64,000 nucleotides of DNA from Congeria kusceri (GCA_027627225.1 CM051032.1:61316137-61380136), one strand, 5' to 3'; shown: positions 48,201 through 60,464, counted from the stretch's first letter. Notes: generated by a model not told the origin, from the sequence alone. Numbers and translations are program-made.

Positions 48201-51200
48201 AAAAAACTTCTCAAACTGAAGTGGACACCAGCGCGGGCCAAAAGTAACCCTTATATGTCGGCTTTTCAGGCAAAAATCTGTATATTTGTTGAAATTGAAG
48301 AAATTTAGCATTTAACATATAAGACTGTTTAGTTTATGGTTTTGAAAACAAAAGACATTAAAATGAATATATATGATATTTATGGTCTTAAATATAGATT
48401 TTAATTTAATTCTGAAATGTAACTAAATGGATGTAAAATGTCTTCTATTTGAATTAGTTGTATTAATATTCATAATAAAGGTGTGTCGTAGGAAACCCGG
48501 GCCTAATGCATCTGCGTAAAGTTTTGTCCCGGATTACGCACAGGCAAACCAGAACAGCACTTTCTGCCTACAGTGATTTACGTATAAGAGACTTCCTTGA
48601 AACAGAAAATACCATAAAAGCGGAAAGTGTCGTCCCAGATCTGCCTGTGCTGACTGCACAGGCTGATACGGGACAATACTTTATGCACATGCATTAAGCC
48701 CGGTTTTCCCACGACATGACTCAATATACCCATACAATACCTTCACAAAGAAGTCTTCCTTCTTTTGAACAAGGTTGGACACTGCGGCATGCAGCCTGCT
48801 CATATTGTTGATCACATGGCCTGGAAACTGATAGCTGTCAATGTACAACATCATAGCTGTAATCTTGTTATGGTACACAGGGTTCATACAAACTGTTGAA
48901 ACCAAAATTCGATGATATTTCCATGATTTTTCCAAGACATAGCTCAGTTTTCCATTATACAATCCGAACATACTAAAGTCAAAATAGTACAGTGATACCC
49001 ACATTGTATTTGATCTACATAATACAATTATTTATCTATGCTGATTTGCGCCCTGTAGAATATAATAGAATTGCTTGTAGCGCTGCAATACATGTCTATC
49101 AATCATTACAATCTTGATTTAAATTTTTTGCTTGATTATATTTCAATGGACTTGACCTTGTTTATGCACTTACAGGCATATTAAAGGATACTTTTCAGTT
49201 TTCTATGACAACATTTGAAAATTCCATGATTTTTCTATGATAAAATCCAAATTATCTAGATTCCATGATTTTTCCAAACAAAGCCAATTTTCCATGACTT
49301 TTCCAGGTTCGTACAAACCCTGGGTACAGGTAATAATAATACATTGGTACTGGGTCATGACTGGCAGTTTCTAAAACCATAAATAGGAATATAAATGTGT
49401 ACATGGAGTAATAATTTTTCAAATGAAACAGGTTTTTAGGATGCAGACACATCCTATCGCTCTGTTTGCAAGCTAACGGGTGTTAAATCTAATTAACATA
49501 CTTGCATATGATATGGGAGCAAATTAGATTTCATTATTTACACTTTAAAGCCACAATAATTATTTAATAAGTCAACATTATTTTCTGAGATAGAATGAGT
49601 CCTGCGGGTGCACATAAATAAAGCTATGGGGTTTTAATTGACAAATTTATGCATGAAAAATGCAGGATGAACATGAAAAATTATCACTGCACATGTATTC
49701 ATTTTTAGATACCAGTATACAAAATGCCTGACAAAATGACAGGTAGCAGGTATCTGATAATGCATCTGGAGGATTTCTGTTATCTTGTCCTTGAATTTCT
49801 GGATCAATCAATACAATACTCTGTTATTAAAACATGCTTTGCTTTCACAATGAAAACACAGTCCGTGGTTATATTGGAATGTGCATGGCTATGTTGCATT
49901 TTACAACTTGTTATGTACAACATGCCTGTAACTGATAAACTTATAAAGCTTATAAGAATGAATAAATGAGGGGCGTCGTGGGAAAACCTGACTTAATGCA
50001 TGTGCGTAAAGTGTCGTCCCAGATTAGCCTGTGCAGTCCGCACAGGCTGATCCGGGACGGCACTTTCCACTTTTATGGTATTTTCTGTTCAAGGAAGTCT
50101 CTTCTAAACATAAATTCACTGTAGGCGGAAAGTGCAGTCCTGGATTAGCCTGTGCGGACTGCACAGGCTAATCCGGGACGACACTTTACGCACATGCATT
50201 AAGACCGGTTTTCTCACGACAAGCCACATATATGGAAAGTGATTTGATTATTCAATACTGAATAGAGCAATATTTGCAATATCAAAAGTTGATATGTTTA
50301 CAGACCTGTCCTTAGCGTAGTGCATATAAAGTAGAAACTAATCAAATTTTCTTTTACAAAAGTAATTAATTTCTTTATGTTCTAAAAGACATGATAACAA
50401 TTGAAATGTCAAAACTCCAACCCTTAACAAATGCATCTGTTACTGCTTTGCAATTTTTTAAATTATAAACAGTGTTACAGGGGCATATGGACGGCATTTC
50501 CCATAAGTATAGACACAATTTGAAATAACAAATATTCCATTTTTCACAAATATATTTTTCTAGTAGCAGTACTATATTGAAGAAATTGTTAAGAAATAAA
50601 TATATATACAATGCAAAATATTTTTTTTCGATACACAGTTCCAGCAGGATTCAAACTCACGCCTACAAAATCGCAATCGCAAAATGGGAGCTTTCCAACG
50701 CTAGGCTATATTTAACAATAATGTGCATGCTCATACTTCATGTACATTTCATTTATATCGATTTCACTACTACTACTTATTTTCTCGCGCCTGTGAAGTG
50801 TCATGGTGACAACTTTTTTATGATTATAAATTATTTTTTACTGTTTGTTTATAAAAAGAAGACCTATGTATGCAGTAATTATTTAATGAATTCTTTAGAA
50901 AATATAATTTGTTTTAATAAAAATATACTGTAGTAGGCATAGAAAAGCCCCTTTAAGAAAATGCACTGTAAAATATATCTGAATGTATGACAACTAATGC
51001 ATTCGTGTAGTTTACCAGTTCGTCTTCTTTAATGAAGCCACAAGCACCCAGATATTTGTGTATTTCAGGGACAGTGCTGCAATCCTGGTGACAAGTTCTT
51101 GGACTTTTATCCCATCGCTCATATCGGCAACATCACATTGAACTATCCCAGTGGACTCATCCACATCTACATCTGAGAAATAGCACTGACGTCCAGCACT

Positions 51201-54200
51201 CTTGAACAGGCTGTAATCTCTCTCAACCAGCAAGATGTTAAATCTGAAGTTTTTTGTTTTTTTTTATAACAGATGTCACTATACAATGTACTTTGTGGTC
51301 GAGTTCACAGAAAAAAAAAGAATAAAAAAATCATAATAAATGTATCTACATTGCTCGCACTGAATGACAGCATTATGACTATCACTTTTTTTATTTAATG
51401 AAGTCAATGAACAAATTTTTTAAAGTCGAACAAACACTGCAGCAGATTCTGTCAGGCATTTCAGGCAAGTAAAGAAAGTAAAACATGCAGGAGGTAACAT
51501 ACATCAGCACATTGGTAATGCATTTATATAACAAATATTCAATATTCACGTCACATACACATACAACCATGCAACGTTAAGTGGTGTCACACAGTATATA
51601 ATGAATATAAACACGTATTTACCGTGCCTCCAAAAGTTGAAGAAGAGGGATGTTTGTAGTGACTTGCTGGGAGGCAACAAGAATGATCTGGTGATCAGGA
51701 TACTTCATGTTCCATTCCGTCTTCACTGACTCATCTGATGTGAAAAGACAACAAGCTTGCAAGCACTCAATGATGACAATGATTATACACAGATTATTTC
51801 CAGTATGCTTCTAAACAAAAACAAGAGGAAGATTGCAAGCTCTATCAATCAACTGTTTTTTGTAGATAGTAACTACATAGTTTATTTTAAATCCTAACAT
51901 GAAATAAGGCTTGCTTTGTAATACAATTAATACAGCAAACAATACTTGTATATTATGATTTTTTTTTTAATGTTACCTCTAATTTTTTTTACAAACTTTA
52001 CTAGTGGTTGCCAGGGATTTGCATCCTTATTGACAAACTGTTGCAGCAGGTCAATCTTTTATTTTCAGTTGACCTTCTAACCCAGATTTTTGTTTATCAA
52101 ATACAATTCTTGCAGCAATTTTGAGGTAGAAGTCAGGAAGATGTCTAGTATCATTTATTCTAACCAGTATGTTTCTGGGCGGCTACTATTTAAATATGAT
52201 TTGTTAATCTGACCTGTTGATTTTGTTTCTAGGCAAATCTTTTTTTTCCAGTAACTTTGGGGGAAATAGAAGTTGGAACTCTTGATGAGATGTGGTAAAC
52301 TAACCTGGATGATGCACCAATTCCATCTGGAAGTCAATATGTCTGATATTTTGTCTCTCACACAGCTGTTGCCATGGTGATTTCTCCACCCGTTCATATT
52401 CCACAACCAGACAGAACTGGGCCCAGGGAAAGTTGTCCGTGATCAGTCGCTGAGGAGAAATGAGGCAGTTGTGCTGGTCTAACCTGGGGATACAAAGGAA
52501 TATAAAATATCTTTAACAAGAGTTTACATAATTATGTTGGTCTAACCTGGGGATACAAAGGAACATAAAATATCTATAACAAGTGTTTACATATGTTATT
52601 TTTTAAAATAAAATAAAATTGCAATATCAAACATTAACATACATACATTTTTAATTATATTACTACATGCGCTTCAATGCATGGTACTCCATGTTTTTGA
52701 GGGCAGCCACCAATGGATTGAACCAAACATTTAAGGCAAACTATGCTTAACAACTACAGACCTTCCTCAGCAATATTATAAATCACTATTTATAATCATT
52801 GCGTTCACGCAATGCTACATCAGCATACAGAACAAGTACAATCTGTTTTGAAATAAAAAACATGAGTGTTTTTTTTTCTAATTTAAAAGGGTCCAATAAA
52901 AGGACCCTTTCCAATGCCAAATATGGTTTATTATTTCCAACAGGAATGAAAACATTCCCAACTCTGAAGTGACAAAATCATAAATATGCAGGAAATGTGA
53001 ATCCAAGTTGAAGATAAACACCATTAAAATACAAAGTTCAACCGATATAAAATTGGTTTAAGTATTTCATTAATTAAATAACTTTCGTAAATGTTTCCCA
53101 ATGAGCAAGATTTCACGAAGCGAAAATCCCTATTAGATGGGTCAGGGACCCATTCCCAAATTGAATAAAATGCTGACATAATAAAATGGAGCGTGTCGTG
53201 GGAAAACCGGGCTTAATATGTGCGTTAAGTGTCATCCCAGATTAGCCTGTGCAGTCTGCACAGGCTAATCCAGGATGACACTTTGCGCGTTTATGGTATT
53301 TTCTTTTGCAAGGATGTCTCTTCTTAACATAAATCCACTGAAGGCTGAAAGTGCCATCCTGGATTGGCCTGTGCGGACTGCGTAGGCTAATCCTGGAGGA
53401 CACTTTACGCACATGCATTAAGCCCAGTTTTCCCATGACACGCCTCAAATATATTTATACATGAATATAAATAACTCACGCATCAATGATGTCCTCCGAC
53501 TGAGAGGAGGTAAGAATACCAGGACACAGAAGCTTTCCAAGGTATAGTGCATTCTGCAGGCATTGTAGCAGTGTCGGCATTTCCCTCCTCACCAGAATTA
53601 GCATCTAGAATAAGTGCATTCAATTTACCATATTTAATCCATGTTTCCGGACACCGAACAATTTTTTGGTCACTGTCCAAATATTTAGAGTCACACAAAA
53701 TAATTGTTCAAAATCTGTCCCAAAAATACCATCTGAAAAATTGCAAATCAGAGGTCCACTCTTTAGTGTTCTGACTTGCGATTATGGTTTATGTCTACTA
53801 TTGGAGGCGTTAATTTACGACATGATACTGTATATTGTACCCATTACACAACCTGTTCATTAGCCTGCAAAGTGGTGCTGTAAATATTCCACAAGATTAA
53901 ATTGATAAACAATAGGGAAGAAACCTGTAAAAAACCACTGTCCATCCCTGTGAAAGGTTTAATGATAATGGATGGCAATTGCCAATTAGTATCTGTCCGA
54001 AACATAGATCACAATTCAATTGCCTTTTTGAAAGTGTCCGAAAACTTAGGAACATGAAAAATAATTATTTTGACTAATTTTAGAGTCTCCAAAAATATTG
54101 TGTCCGAAAACATTAAATATGGTAGAGTGAAACTGAATACATAAGAAAAGGCATGTTCTGTTTGTTGTGTGTTTTGGTTAGGTAACTGTACTGCACGCAA

Positions 54201-57200
54201 TACATGTATACATACCTCATTAGCTAAAAGATATCTTTTTACCAGACACAGTTATTATCTTTAAGTACCTCAGTACGACAACATCGTTTACTGGCATTGA
54301 AAATTATGACATTAAACAAATAAAACCTTTTGTTCTTGATCTCTTGATTTTGCTTGCTTCTTCTTCAGCCAAGTTTCAATTTCTTTACAAACTGAGGCAA
54401 TTTTAGGATGGCATATCTTCTTCTGCAAAAACTGGGCTTTTAACTCAAACATCTGCTGCCGCACATTGTCCAGGTTACCTATAATATAATTTTGAGCACA
54501 CAAAATTCAAAAACAGTTAATATCAAGATAATACATTAAGGGGTGTTCCAGGAAAAAAAGTGATGGGGGTGGGGTGGGGGGGGGGGGGGGGCAGTACACC
54601 AGTCCAAAAATAGGGTACCACCAACACAACTTTATTTTTTTTAAGTCAGTCATCTTCCATTTTATCCCCTCTATCACCCCCACCCACCAAACTTTAATAC
54701 ATATGCGTTCCACCCCCTTATCACTTTTTTTCTTCGAACAGCCCTAAGTTAAGGGACTATAAAATGTAACAGTTAAATATCTATCAAGTTTAGGTCTACT
54801 ACTACAGTTGGCCTGTAAGTTCGATTGTTACAAAGTTCAAACAAACCAACTACTAGAATCTATTTATCACTGAAATAACCTAATAAAACATCAACATTTC
54901 ACAAAGATTCATATTAATCAAATTATAGCATAGATTTATTAATTTAACATTTACATTTTTCAGCAAGAACAAAACAAATGGTGCACATGATGACTTGAAT
55001 ATACTTCGGCTAATGGTGACTTTTTTTATCTTTCAGCAGAGGCAGCAAAATGTATTAAAACATGCACTTTATTCTAACAGTGGATGAATTCACCCTGTTT
55101 GTTCCACTTTACAAGTGTTTTGGCCGAGGTCCCATCCCAAACCTCTAAAAAAATATCCGATCGATCTATCACCCTAGACTCACCAGCAACAATATCGTGG
55201 TACTTCTCGTACATAGAGGCCAGATAGGCTATAGCCGACTCCAAGCAACAGTTTGTAGCTGTGTCACAGGCGACACAGAGAGCATGCAAACTCAGAACAT
55301 TCTTGTAGATGTCATCACTATGAACTGTATCACCACCACAAAAGATAAGCACTTTAACAGTAATGTTTCATTTTCTTGCAACTTTATGCAACTGAATAAA
55401 GTCAATGTACAAGTTTTTAATAAACAGCACATATAAAAATAAATCTGTGGCTGCACCGCTTGTAAAAATAGTTTCTATGACCACACAAAAATTATGACAT
55501 CTTTAATCCTCTTTACAAAATAATTTAGTACGATATCGTATACTGTGGAATCACACATTTTCGTGGCAGTCTAATTTTCGCGCTTTCCGCGCTCCCGCCA
55601 TCGCGCAAATTTATGACCACTGCGAATATTTACCGATTTCGTAGAGTAGCAACATATTGGGACCTTACTCGTTCGTTCAAATGGACAACGGTAATCGTTT
55701 GTTAATATGCTCAGATAGGTCTATATGTTACGATGGGAATGTTTCTAATGAACGTTTTTGAATGTTTTCTTCGTCGGCTTTATTCTGATCAATGAATGCA
55801 TGTTTTTCTTTAAATTATATTGTGGGCGTATTGCGTACATTTAAATGTGGTCATACACAGCAGATCCGCTATATCGCGATTCGCGGGGTCCATACTTATA
55901 AATATACATGTATACACTATAGCCCATTTTCTTGTCCTCAAAACATAAACGTAATAAACTTGTCTCTTCCATTTTTGTTAACATCCGTAATGTGTTATAT
56001 CCATATGTAACATATTTCATTTGTATATAAAAATGTAGAGATCTAATATTATTCCTTGTAATTAATTTCAAATCGCGTATAATCACGTGATGTTAACACG
56101 AATTCTATTTTACAATAAACTGCAAGTGTATTTAATGTTAATCCTTTGTTCTTCTAAAAAAGCGCACGAAAATTTTGCCGACATGTAGAACGTCTGTCAT
56201 CCGCATGGAAAGCGTGGGTACTGATTGCCATAAAAACACTTTGTAGCGCAGAGTACATTGAGATCTTTACTTTTGTATAACAATTGTGTAACGCACAACA
56301 ACAAAATTGTATTTCTATAACACAGTTATGCTAAGGCAGGATTATGAACACCGGTAATACAATGAGTAAAAGGAACATGAAGATATTACTTTTCACAAGT
56401 CGATCTTTTGAGTAAAGAATAAGCGCACTCGATGTGGAGCCAACACAAGTATTATAATCGGCACTTAATTAGCAGTTAGTTTGACATAACTTGATATATT
56501 GGATCTATTGTCTCGCCTAAATCTGCGACCACTGCTGTCAATTAAGAGCATAATCCGGTACTAATATACGTGTTTATTGCAACAAACAAGCTGTCACAAA
56601 AGGACCCTTCATTGTCTGGTTGGTCGTTTTATTGCATAATTGACACATATTTTGTGTAAAAACAAATACCCGCAAATATGACATCGATCGCAAGTGCGCG
56701 AAATTTGTACTCCGCCAATTCAAGTGATTCCATAGTATCTTGAAACAATTACATAATGTTGTAACAAATAAAAATTAATAATACTATTAATTGTGTTGTC
56801 TGCTAAATACTTTTCCCTCTGTTTTAGAAGAAATCGAGTTATATCAGGTGTAATGTTTTCAAATCTTGAACCAGTTGGAAGAACTTCTGTTTGTCGAAGG
56901 TTCTGGATAAAGGATGCAGATTGACTCCTCAACAGCTGAATAATAACCAACAACTCATCTGAAATGTAAATAAGGCATGTTGTGGGAAAACCGGGCTTAA
57001 CGCATGGGCATAAAGTGTCATCCTATATCAGCCTGTTTCAAGGAAGCCTCTTCTAACATAAATCCACTGTAGGCAGAAAGTGCCGTCCTGGATAAGCCTG
57101 TGCGGACTGCACAGGCTACTCCGGGACGACTCTTTACGCACATGCATTATTGTCTGCAAACCGTGTTTTAGGGAATTTAAGTCAACAAGGGGCCAGAACT

Positions 57201-60019
57201 CAGTCAAAATTTAGGGGTTTGTAACCAAAGTAGAACTTGACCTGTATTCACTCAGTTTTCATAATGAATCTGATGTCACTTTTTTTTTTTATTACCAAAT
57301 GATGTCTCTTTAAAAGCTATGATATGTGTGCAAACTTACCTCAGGGAAAAGGAGCCTAGTTAAATATAGTTCCCATTAATCCCAGAATTTGTTTGTCAGA
57401 GCATGTTAGAATCAAAATAATTTCTGCGTTGTTATTTACTGGCAAAGAGACAAATGTTTTTCATTCAATGCCCTCGAAGTTTACCTCCTTTGAATCAGAA
57501 ATGAAAAACTATGCTTATCAGTCAATAAAATGATAAATCAAACATTTCTATGATAAATCATTCAAAAATGAATTAAGACAAAAACTGCATTTCAGTTAAA
57601 AACACATCGTTGCAAATGAAGGAAGTAAATTATGAGTACATATGACCATGTTACCTGAAAGTTGTATTTTGACAGTATGGTGTTTGATCCTTTTAACTTG
57701 CTCAAAGTTTGCTTTTATCTTGTCTTGATATTTCAGACCTTCTGAGATGACCGTTTTGACTTCAGTTTGTGGAAATGGTGCACTTGTCTTTGCAGTTTGT
57801 TGGTAGTCTGCAAACAAGGAGTGCACATTTAAGTTATATATTTTTGTAAAAGGAATTACTAAAATAATACATTATAAAAATTATGTAAGTAAAGACACAA
57901 AAGTATTATAGATGTCAATATTGTGAAAAATACAGTACACAGATGGCCAAACAGATGTACAACATAAAACTTCTGCATAAGAAGATACAACACCACATAC
58001 AGGATCTCTGGCACACGAAAACGACTTGTTGACTGTGAACTACAGTATTTAATGCTTCCCTTTATAAAGGCAACATATATAAAGAAATATGCATTAGGCC
58101 TTAAACATTTCATGAGCAACCACCCAAAATCCCAAAGACCAAAATATTTTTTTATAAACAATTCTGCTTCCAAAAGAATGGAGCAAAATCCTCCAAAACA
58201 ATTATGATATTGAGCATTGTAACTTCTATTTTAAATGTGAAGACATTTATAGTGTTTTATAAAATGAAAACATGTAACATACAGATTGTGCTTGTAGTTT
58301 GTTATCAGTTCATTTACCAGTGTGTTTCAAAAGTAAATAAGTCAAATTCAAACAAGGTAAGACAAAGGCATCTAAGTGAATCAACGATGAATTACCCCCC
58401 TCCCCCAATCAAATATTTGTAAATGCGACGGATGCTCCAAGATGTTGCTAAGCTAGACAATATTGTCGAGTAACAGTTAATAGGACGAATCACGGTTATT
58501 CGACAGAAAAAAATTATTTAAATGTAGATAAAGGATGTTTGCTGTTCACCTTTGACCTCTATGTGTGACCTTGACCTTTGAGCTACGGACAAGGTTAATG
58601 CACATGACATGCCATCACATTGGGTCAAACACAAATGCCAAGTCAATTTAAAATCCCTCATTTAAAAATCGTTCAATAACTCAGTAAATGCTTATATTTT
58701 ACACTGCCGATATTGAGTTATTGAACTAAGGTGACGATTGGTCTTGACAGTCGTAAAATTCTATACGTGTAAACAATCGCACACTGGGATCCCAGCCAAG
58801 ACAATGGTTTTGTGAAGCTAAATATAGATTCACTTTCACTTTCAAGACCGTGAAAGCAAGGGTACGGACTGGTTGGCTGAAAGGTCACCAGAAGTTAGCT
58901 TTCTATTGGTTGTCCTCAGATCCTAAAGTGTAGCATATTTTAGGATGCGATTTTAATGAGATTGTAATGATCGGCAAAAAAGCGGCGTGTAATTATCCTA
59001 GCTGAGACATGGTGTTATCACATTAGTGTCTTAAACAATAATAAATACATTAGTAAGCCATGTTCAAATAGTAATGGTTTACTTAGCTAGTGCAAGGAAT
59101 ATATGCAAAACAAAGTTGCTGACAAAATGGAACATGGACATTGAACCAATGAAAGGTCAGATATATGAAATGTGTCATCTGTGATGCTACAGGCATTATG
59201 AAACTGATAATTATGATGATCAACATTTAAATCAGTCATTCAATAAATTATTTGATGTAATTAGACACACATCAACAAATAAAAACCAGCGGCTTATTCA
59301 GTACTGACATTACGTGCTTGATAAACAATGAGGCATGAGCGATTAGATATTGAATAAATGATTATAGATAACATATCTCAATTGCATGTATGTACATTTC
59401 ATTTGTCAATCTTATTTAGGTTGATTAAACATACTATGGTATTGTTTTGTTTACAAGTAATAGAGAGTAAATTACTTAAAACGCAAAACTAAGGACTAAT
59501 TTCAAAAAGTTCTGAACACTTACTAGGAAGCTGATCTCTGATTATATCTGGTTGCTTTGACCGTAATGCCATAAAACAACTTAGAGGATCTGCAGCTAAA
59601 CAAAATAAATTATATTAATAAATTATGAAATATACAGGTACCTAAATGAGAGTAAACATAATATGCTATTAAGAAAAACATTGGCATTTTGCATTATAAT
59701 TATGGCAATTTCCTAATTAACTTCCGTATTAAACTGATACTAAAGCTACTGGTAAACAAACTCTTTTTTGTGATTATACGAAAAGATCTGTACAGGCTAT
59801 GACTACACAATCACGCAAATATCTTTGTCAAAATTAAATATGATCCTATTAAATCTCAATCTTACAATAAAAAATGTTCATGGAATCAGTACTCAGCAAT
59901 GCACTGCAGCCCTGGATATATAATAATAATTGGAAAAATCTGTACAACTAACTCACTATTAATACTCTGTTGCTTTCTAACAGTGCCCTTTGACTTTTGT
60001 TGTATAGCAGCTCCCTTAT
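42124..60019 (-). CDS. SHOC1: SHOC1/ZIP2-like meiotic XPF-family protein, 18 exons, 5' end missing
   Basis: Exons 5' to 3': 59957-60019, 59524-59595, 57655-57807, 56785-56958 (donor unsure), 55184-55324, 54327-54478, 53480-53604, 52305-52483, 51623-51734, 51016-51243, 48741-48856, 47715-47849, 45322-45365, 45009-45111, 43485-44605, 43194-43285, 42689-42787, 42124-42242. Phases agree except between 51016 and 48856, where one undetected exon of length 3n+2 is needed. SHOC1 with SPO16 stabilises class I crossover intermediates on meiotic chromosomes. Evidence: an XPF-like run ([48 protein letters not shown]), then helix-hairpin-helix [16 protein letters not shown]...VPRKVLE. No full ERKX3D nuclease motif is seen, as expected for this branch. 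Another XPF/MUS81-family member is the alternative. Confidence 0.72.
43485..44605 (-). CDS. SHOC1: SHOC1-like large exon, disordered region
   Basis: 1121 nt coding for about 374 residues rich in S, N, D and E ([16 protein letters not shown] ... ENSQQFAR) with no recognised domain. It follows the HhH exon in phase 0 (acceptor CTTTTCAG) and ends in phase 2 (GCGAG|GTAAAC). It corresponds to the long low-complexity C-terminal part of the SHOC1 family. Confidence 0.8.
45009..45365 (-). CDS. SHOC1: SHOC1-like helix-hairpin-helix pair of exons
   Basis: Exons 45322-45365 and 45009-45111 join in phase 2 (TTTAA|GTAAGT to CATCAG|T) and spell an XPF-type Hh[17 protein letters not shown] followed by [15 protein letters not shown] and VPRKVLE. 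The clean join across a 210-bp intron is strong support for both exons. Confidence 0.85.
45491..46710. repeat. Dispersed composite repeat, CTCACCTGAG-ended
   Basis: Begins CAAGAGGGCTGTAAGGCCCT with CTCACCTGAG and ends GCTCACCATGAGCATG...CTCAGGTGAGC, like 6251-7290. The inside has diverged monomers with TTTCATGTTGATTGGG, CACAAGCTTTTTCAAGTGAC and ACCATTTCTGTGAAAT blocks. It lies in the intron between the SHOC1-like exons at 47715 and 45365. Confidence 0.75.
46725..47553. repeat. Composite repeat, AACAAGAGATGTTTG...GGGGGGCATAAC type
   Basis: Starts 14 bp after the previous repeat. Three to four monomers of about 150 bp carry TGACCTTGACCTTTGACCTG, CAAAATTGATAGGCGTCTTC and CAACTTAAATGATCGTAGGT. 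It ends GACCGACGGACAGGTGC...GGGGGGCATAA. Confidence 0.8.
47930..48240. repeat. Two diverged monomers of a dispersed repeat
   Basis: AACTCAAGAATGATATGAGC and AACTCAAGAACGATAAGAGC are each followed by GAACTT-ACCTTCC and TTTATGCCTACTAACACTTC, about 150 bp apart. Confidence 0.7.
48481..48723. mobile_element. Palindromic MITE, copy 7, beside a SHOC1-like exon donor
   Basis: Same family. On the minus strand only about 17 bases separate it from the donor of the SHOC1-like exon 48741-48856. Confidence 0.8.
48870..49330. repeat. Fragments of a TTCCATGATTTTTCC repeat
   Basis: GATATTTCCATGATTTTTCC at 48913 and similar blocks at 49218, 49260 and 49288 (ending CCAGGTTCGTACAAACCCTG) form a diverged interspersed repeat. 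It makes the open frame just upstream of the SHOC1-like exon 48741-48856 look coding although it is not. Confidence 0.6.
49968..50226. mobile_element. Palindromic MITE, copy 8
   Basis: One of the best-preserved copies: both inner hairpins are near perfect (GCAGTCCGCACAGGCTGATC and its partner). It sits in the SHOC1-like intron between 51016 and 48856. Confidence 0.87.
50629..50712 (-). tRNA. Weak tRNA-like (SINE head) relic
   Basis: The minus strand has TAGCCTAGCGTTGGAAAGC (box A-like) and, about 45 bases later, GAGTTTGAATCCTGC (box B-like). The stems do not pair well. Probably a decayed tRNA-derived repeat. Confidence 0.3.
51016..52483 (-). CDS. SHOC1: SHOC1-like XPF-like core exons
   Basis: Three exons (52305-52483, 51623-51734, 51016-51243) join in phases 1 and 2 into one continuous domain: [83 protein letters not shown]. 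This beta-alpha alternation with VVEYE and ILLVERD is what led to the XPF/SHOC1 call. Confidence 0.78.
52484..52600 (-). repeat. 63-bp tandem duplication carrying a second copy of an acceptor
   Basis: GTCTAACCTGGGGATACAAA (plus) occurs at 52477 and again at 52540, each followed by about 50 bp of near-identical sequence. On the minus strand both copies contain CCCCAG|GTTAGACCA, the acceptor and first bases of exon 52305-52483. Confidence 0.85.
53188..53446. mobile_element. Palindromic MITE, copy 9, beside a SHOC1-like exon donor
   Basis: Complete length. It ends 33 bp from the donor of the SHOC1-like exon 53480-53604, inside the downstream intron. Confidence 0.85.
54540..54720. repeat. G-run / inverted repeat in a SHOC1-like intron
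   Basis: GGGGTGTTCCAGGAAAAAAA near 54540 and CCCCCTTATCACTTTTTTTC near 54711 form imperfect inverted ends around a long G-run (54567-54590). Possibly a small foldback element. The G-run itself may be an assembly-sensitive site. Confidence 0.45.
56972..57149. mobile_element. Palindromic MITE, copy 10, against a SHOC1-like exon acceptor
   Basis: Shortened copy: the left inner hairpin is missing. The left terminus is 13 bp from the acceptor of exon 56785-56958, so most of the 3' splice-site sequence upstream of the terminal ATTTACATTTCAG is MITE-derived. Confidence 0.8.
58540..58700. repeat. Fragment of the TGACCTTGACCTT repeat family
   Basis: CACCTTTGACCTCTATGTGTGACCTTGACC and AATGCACATGACATGCCATC are shared with the large copy at 62070-63970. 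The rest of this intron (58700-59500) shows nothing I recognise. Confidence 0.6.
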
Positions 60020-60180
60020 CTGAAATCAACAACAGCTAAATGTTGACGCTGTTCTTCAAAACAATTACAAAACTGAAACCAAACCACTAGCATGCTCACT
60101 TCGTCTGCAGGCACAATATCTGCTAGTTCAAACCTAATTAATTATGCTTTTTATTATAATTTTTTTTTTTTGGATTTTTC

Positions 60181-60464
60181 GCCGTTTGTAACAGTATTTC
60201 AGTCATATCACGGCGGTCAGTTAACCTACTCACACTTTTCCTGGGCAAGCTTAGCCGATGTAAGTGGTTTACCAGTACTAAGTGCACATACTTATGCCAG
60301 TAACTGACAACTGCCCTACTTGAATCAGAGGTAGGGGGAGAATGGCCGTAGAAATAATTACATGACCAATCCCCACACAAGTTATGTGGCTGGGCTGGGG
60401 TTCAAACTCACGATCCCCGTATTGACAGTCTTGCGCTCTACCAACTGAGCTAGCCGGACCCGGC
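60181..60464 (-). mobile_element. tRNA-derived SINE, copy B
   Basis: Same family and orientation as 37162-37438. On minus it starts GCCGGGTCCGGCTAGCTCAG, box B is GAGTTTGAACCCC, and the body ends GAAATACTGTTACAAACGGC, followed by an A-rich tail (T-run at 60160-60171 on plus). It lies just upstream of the first SHOC1-like exon found. Confidence 0.87.

Noticed and set aside
48857..49004. Upstream extension of the SHOC1-like exon (acceptor near 48984 fits phase 2)
   Set aside because: The phase is attractive, but the sequence belongs to the TTCCATGATTTTTCC dispersed repeat, so I did not include it in the gene.
50577..50933. 118-codon plus-strand frame
   Set aside because: Composition is AT-rich, it overlaps a tRNA-like relic, and there is no conserved motif.
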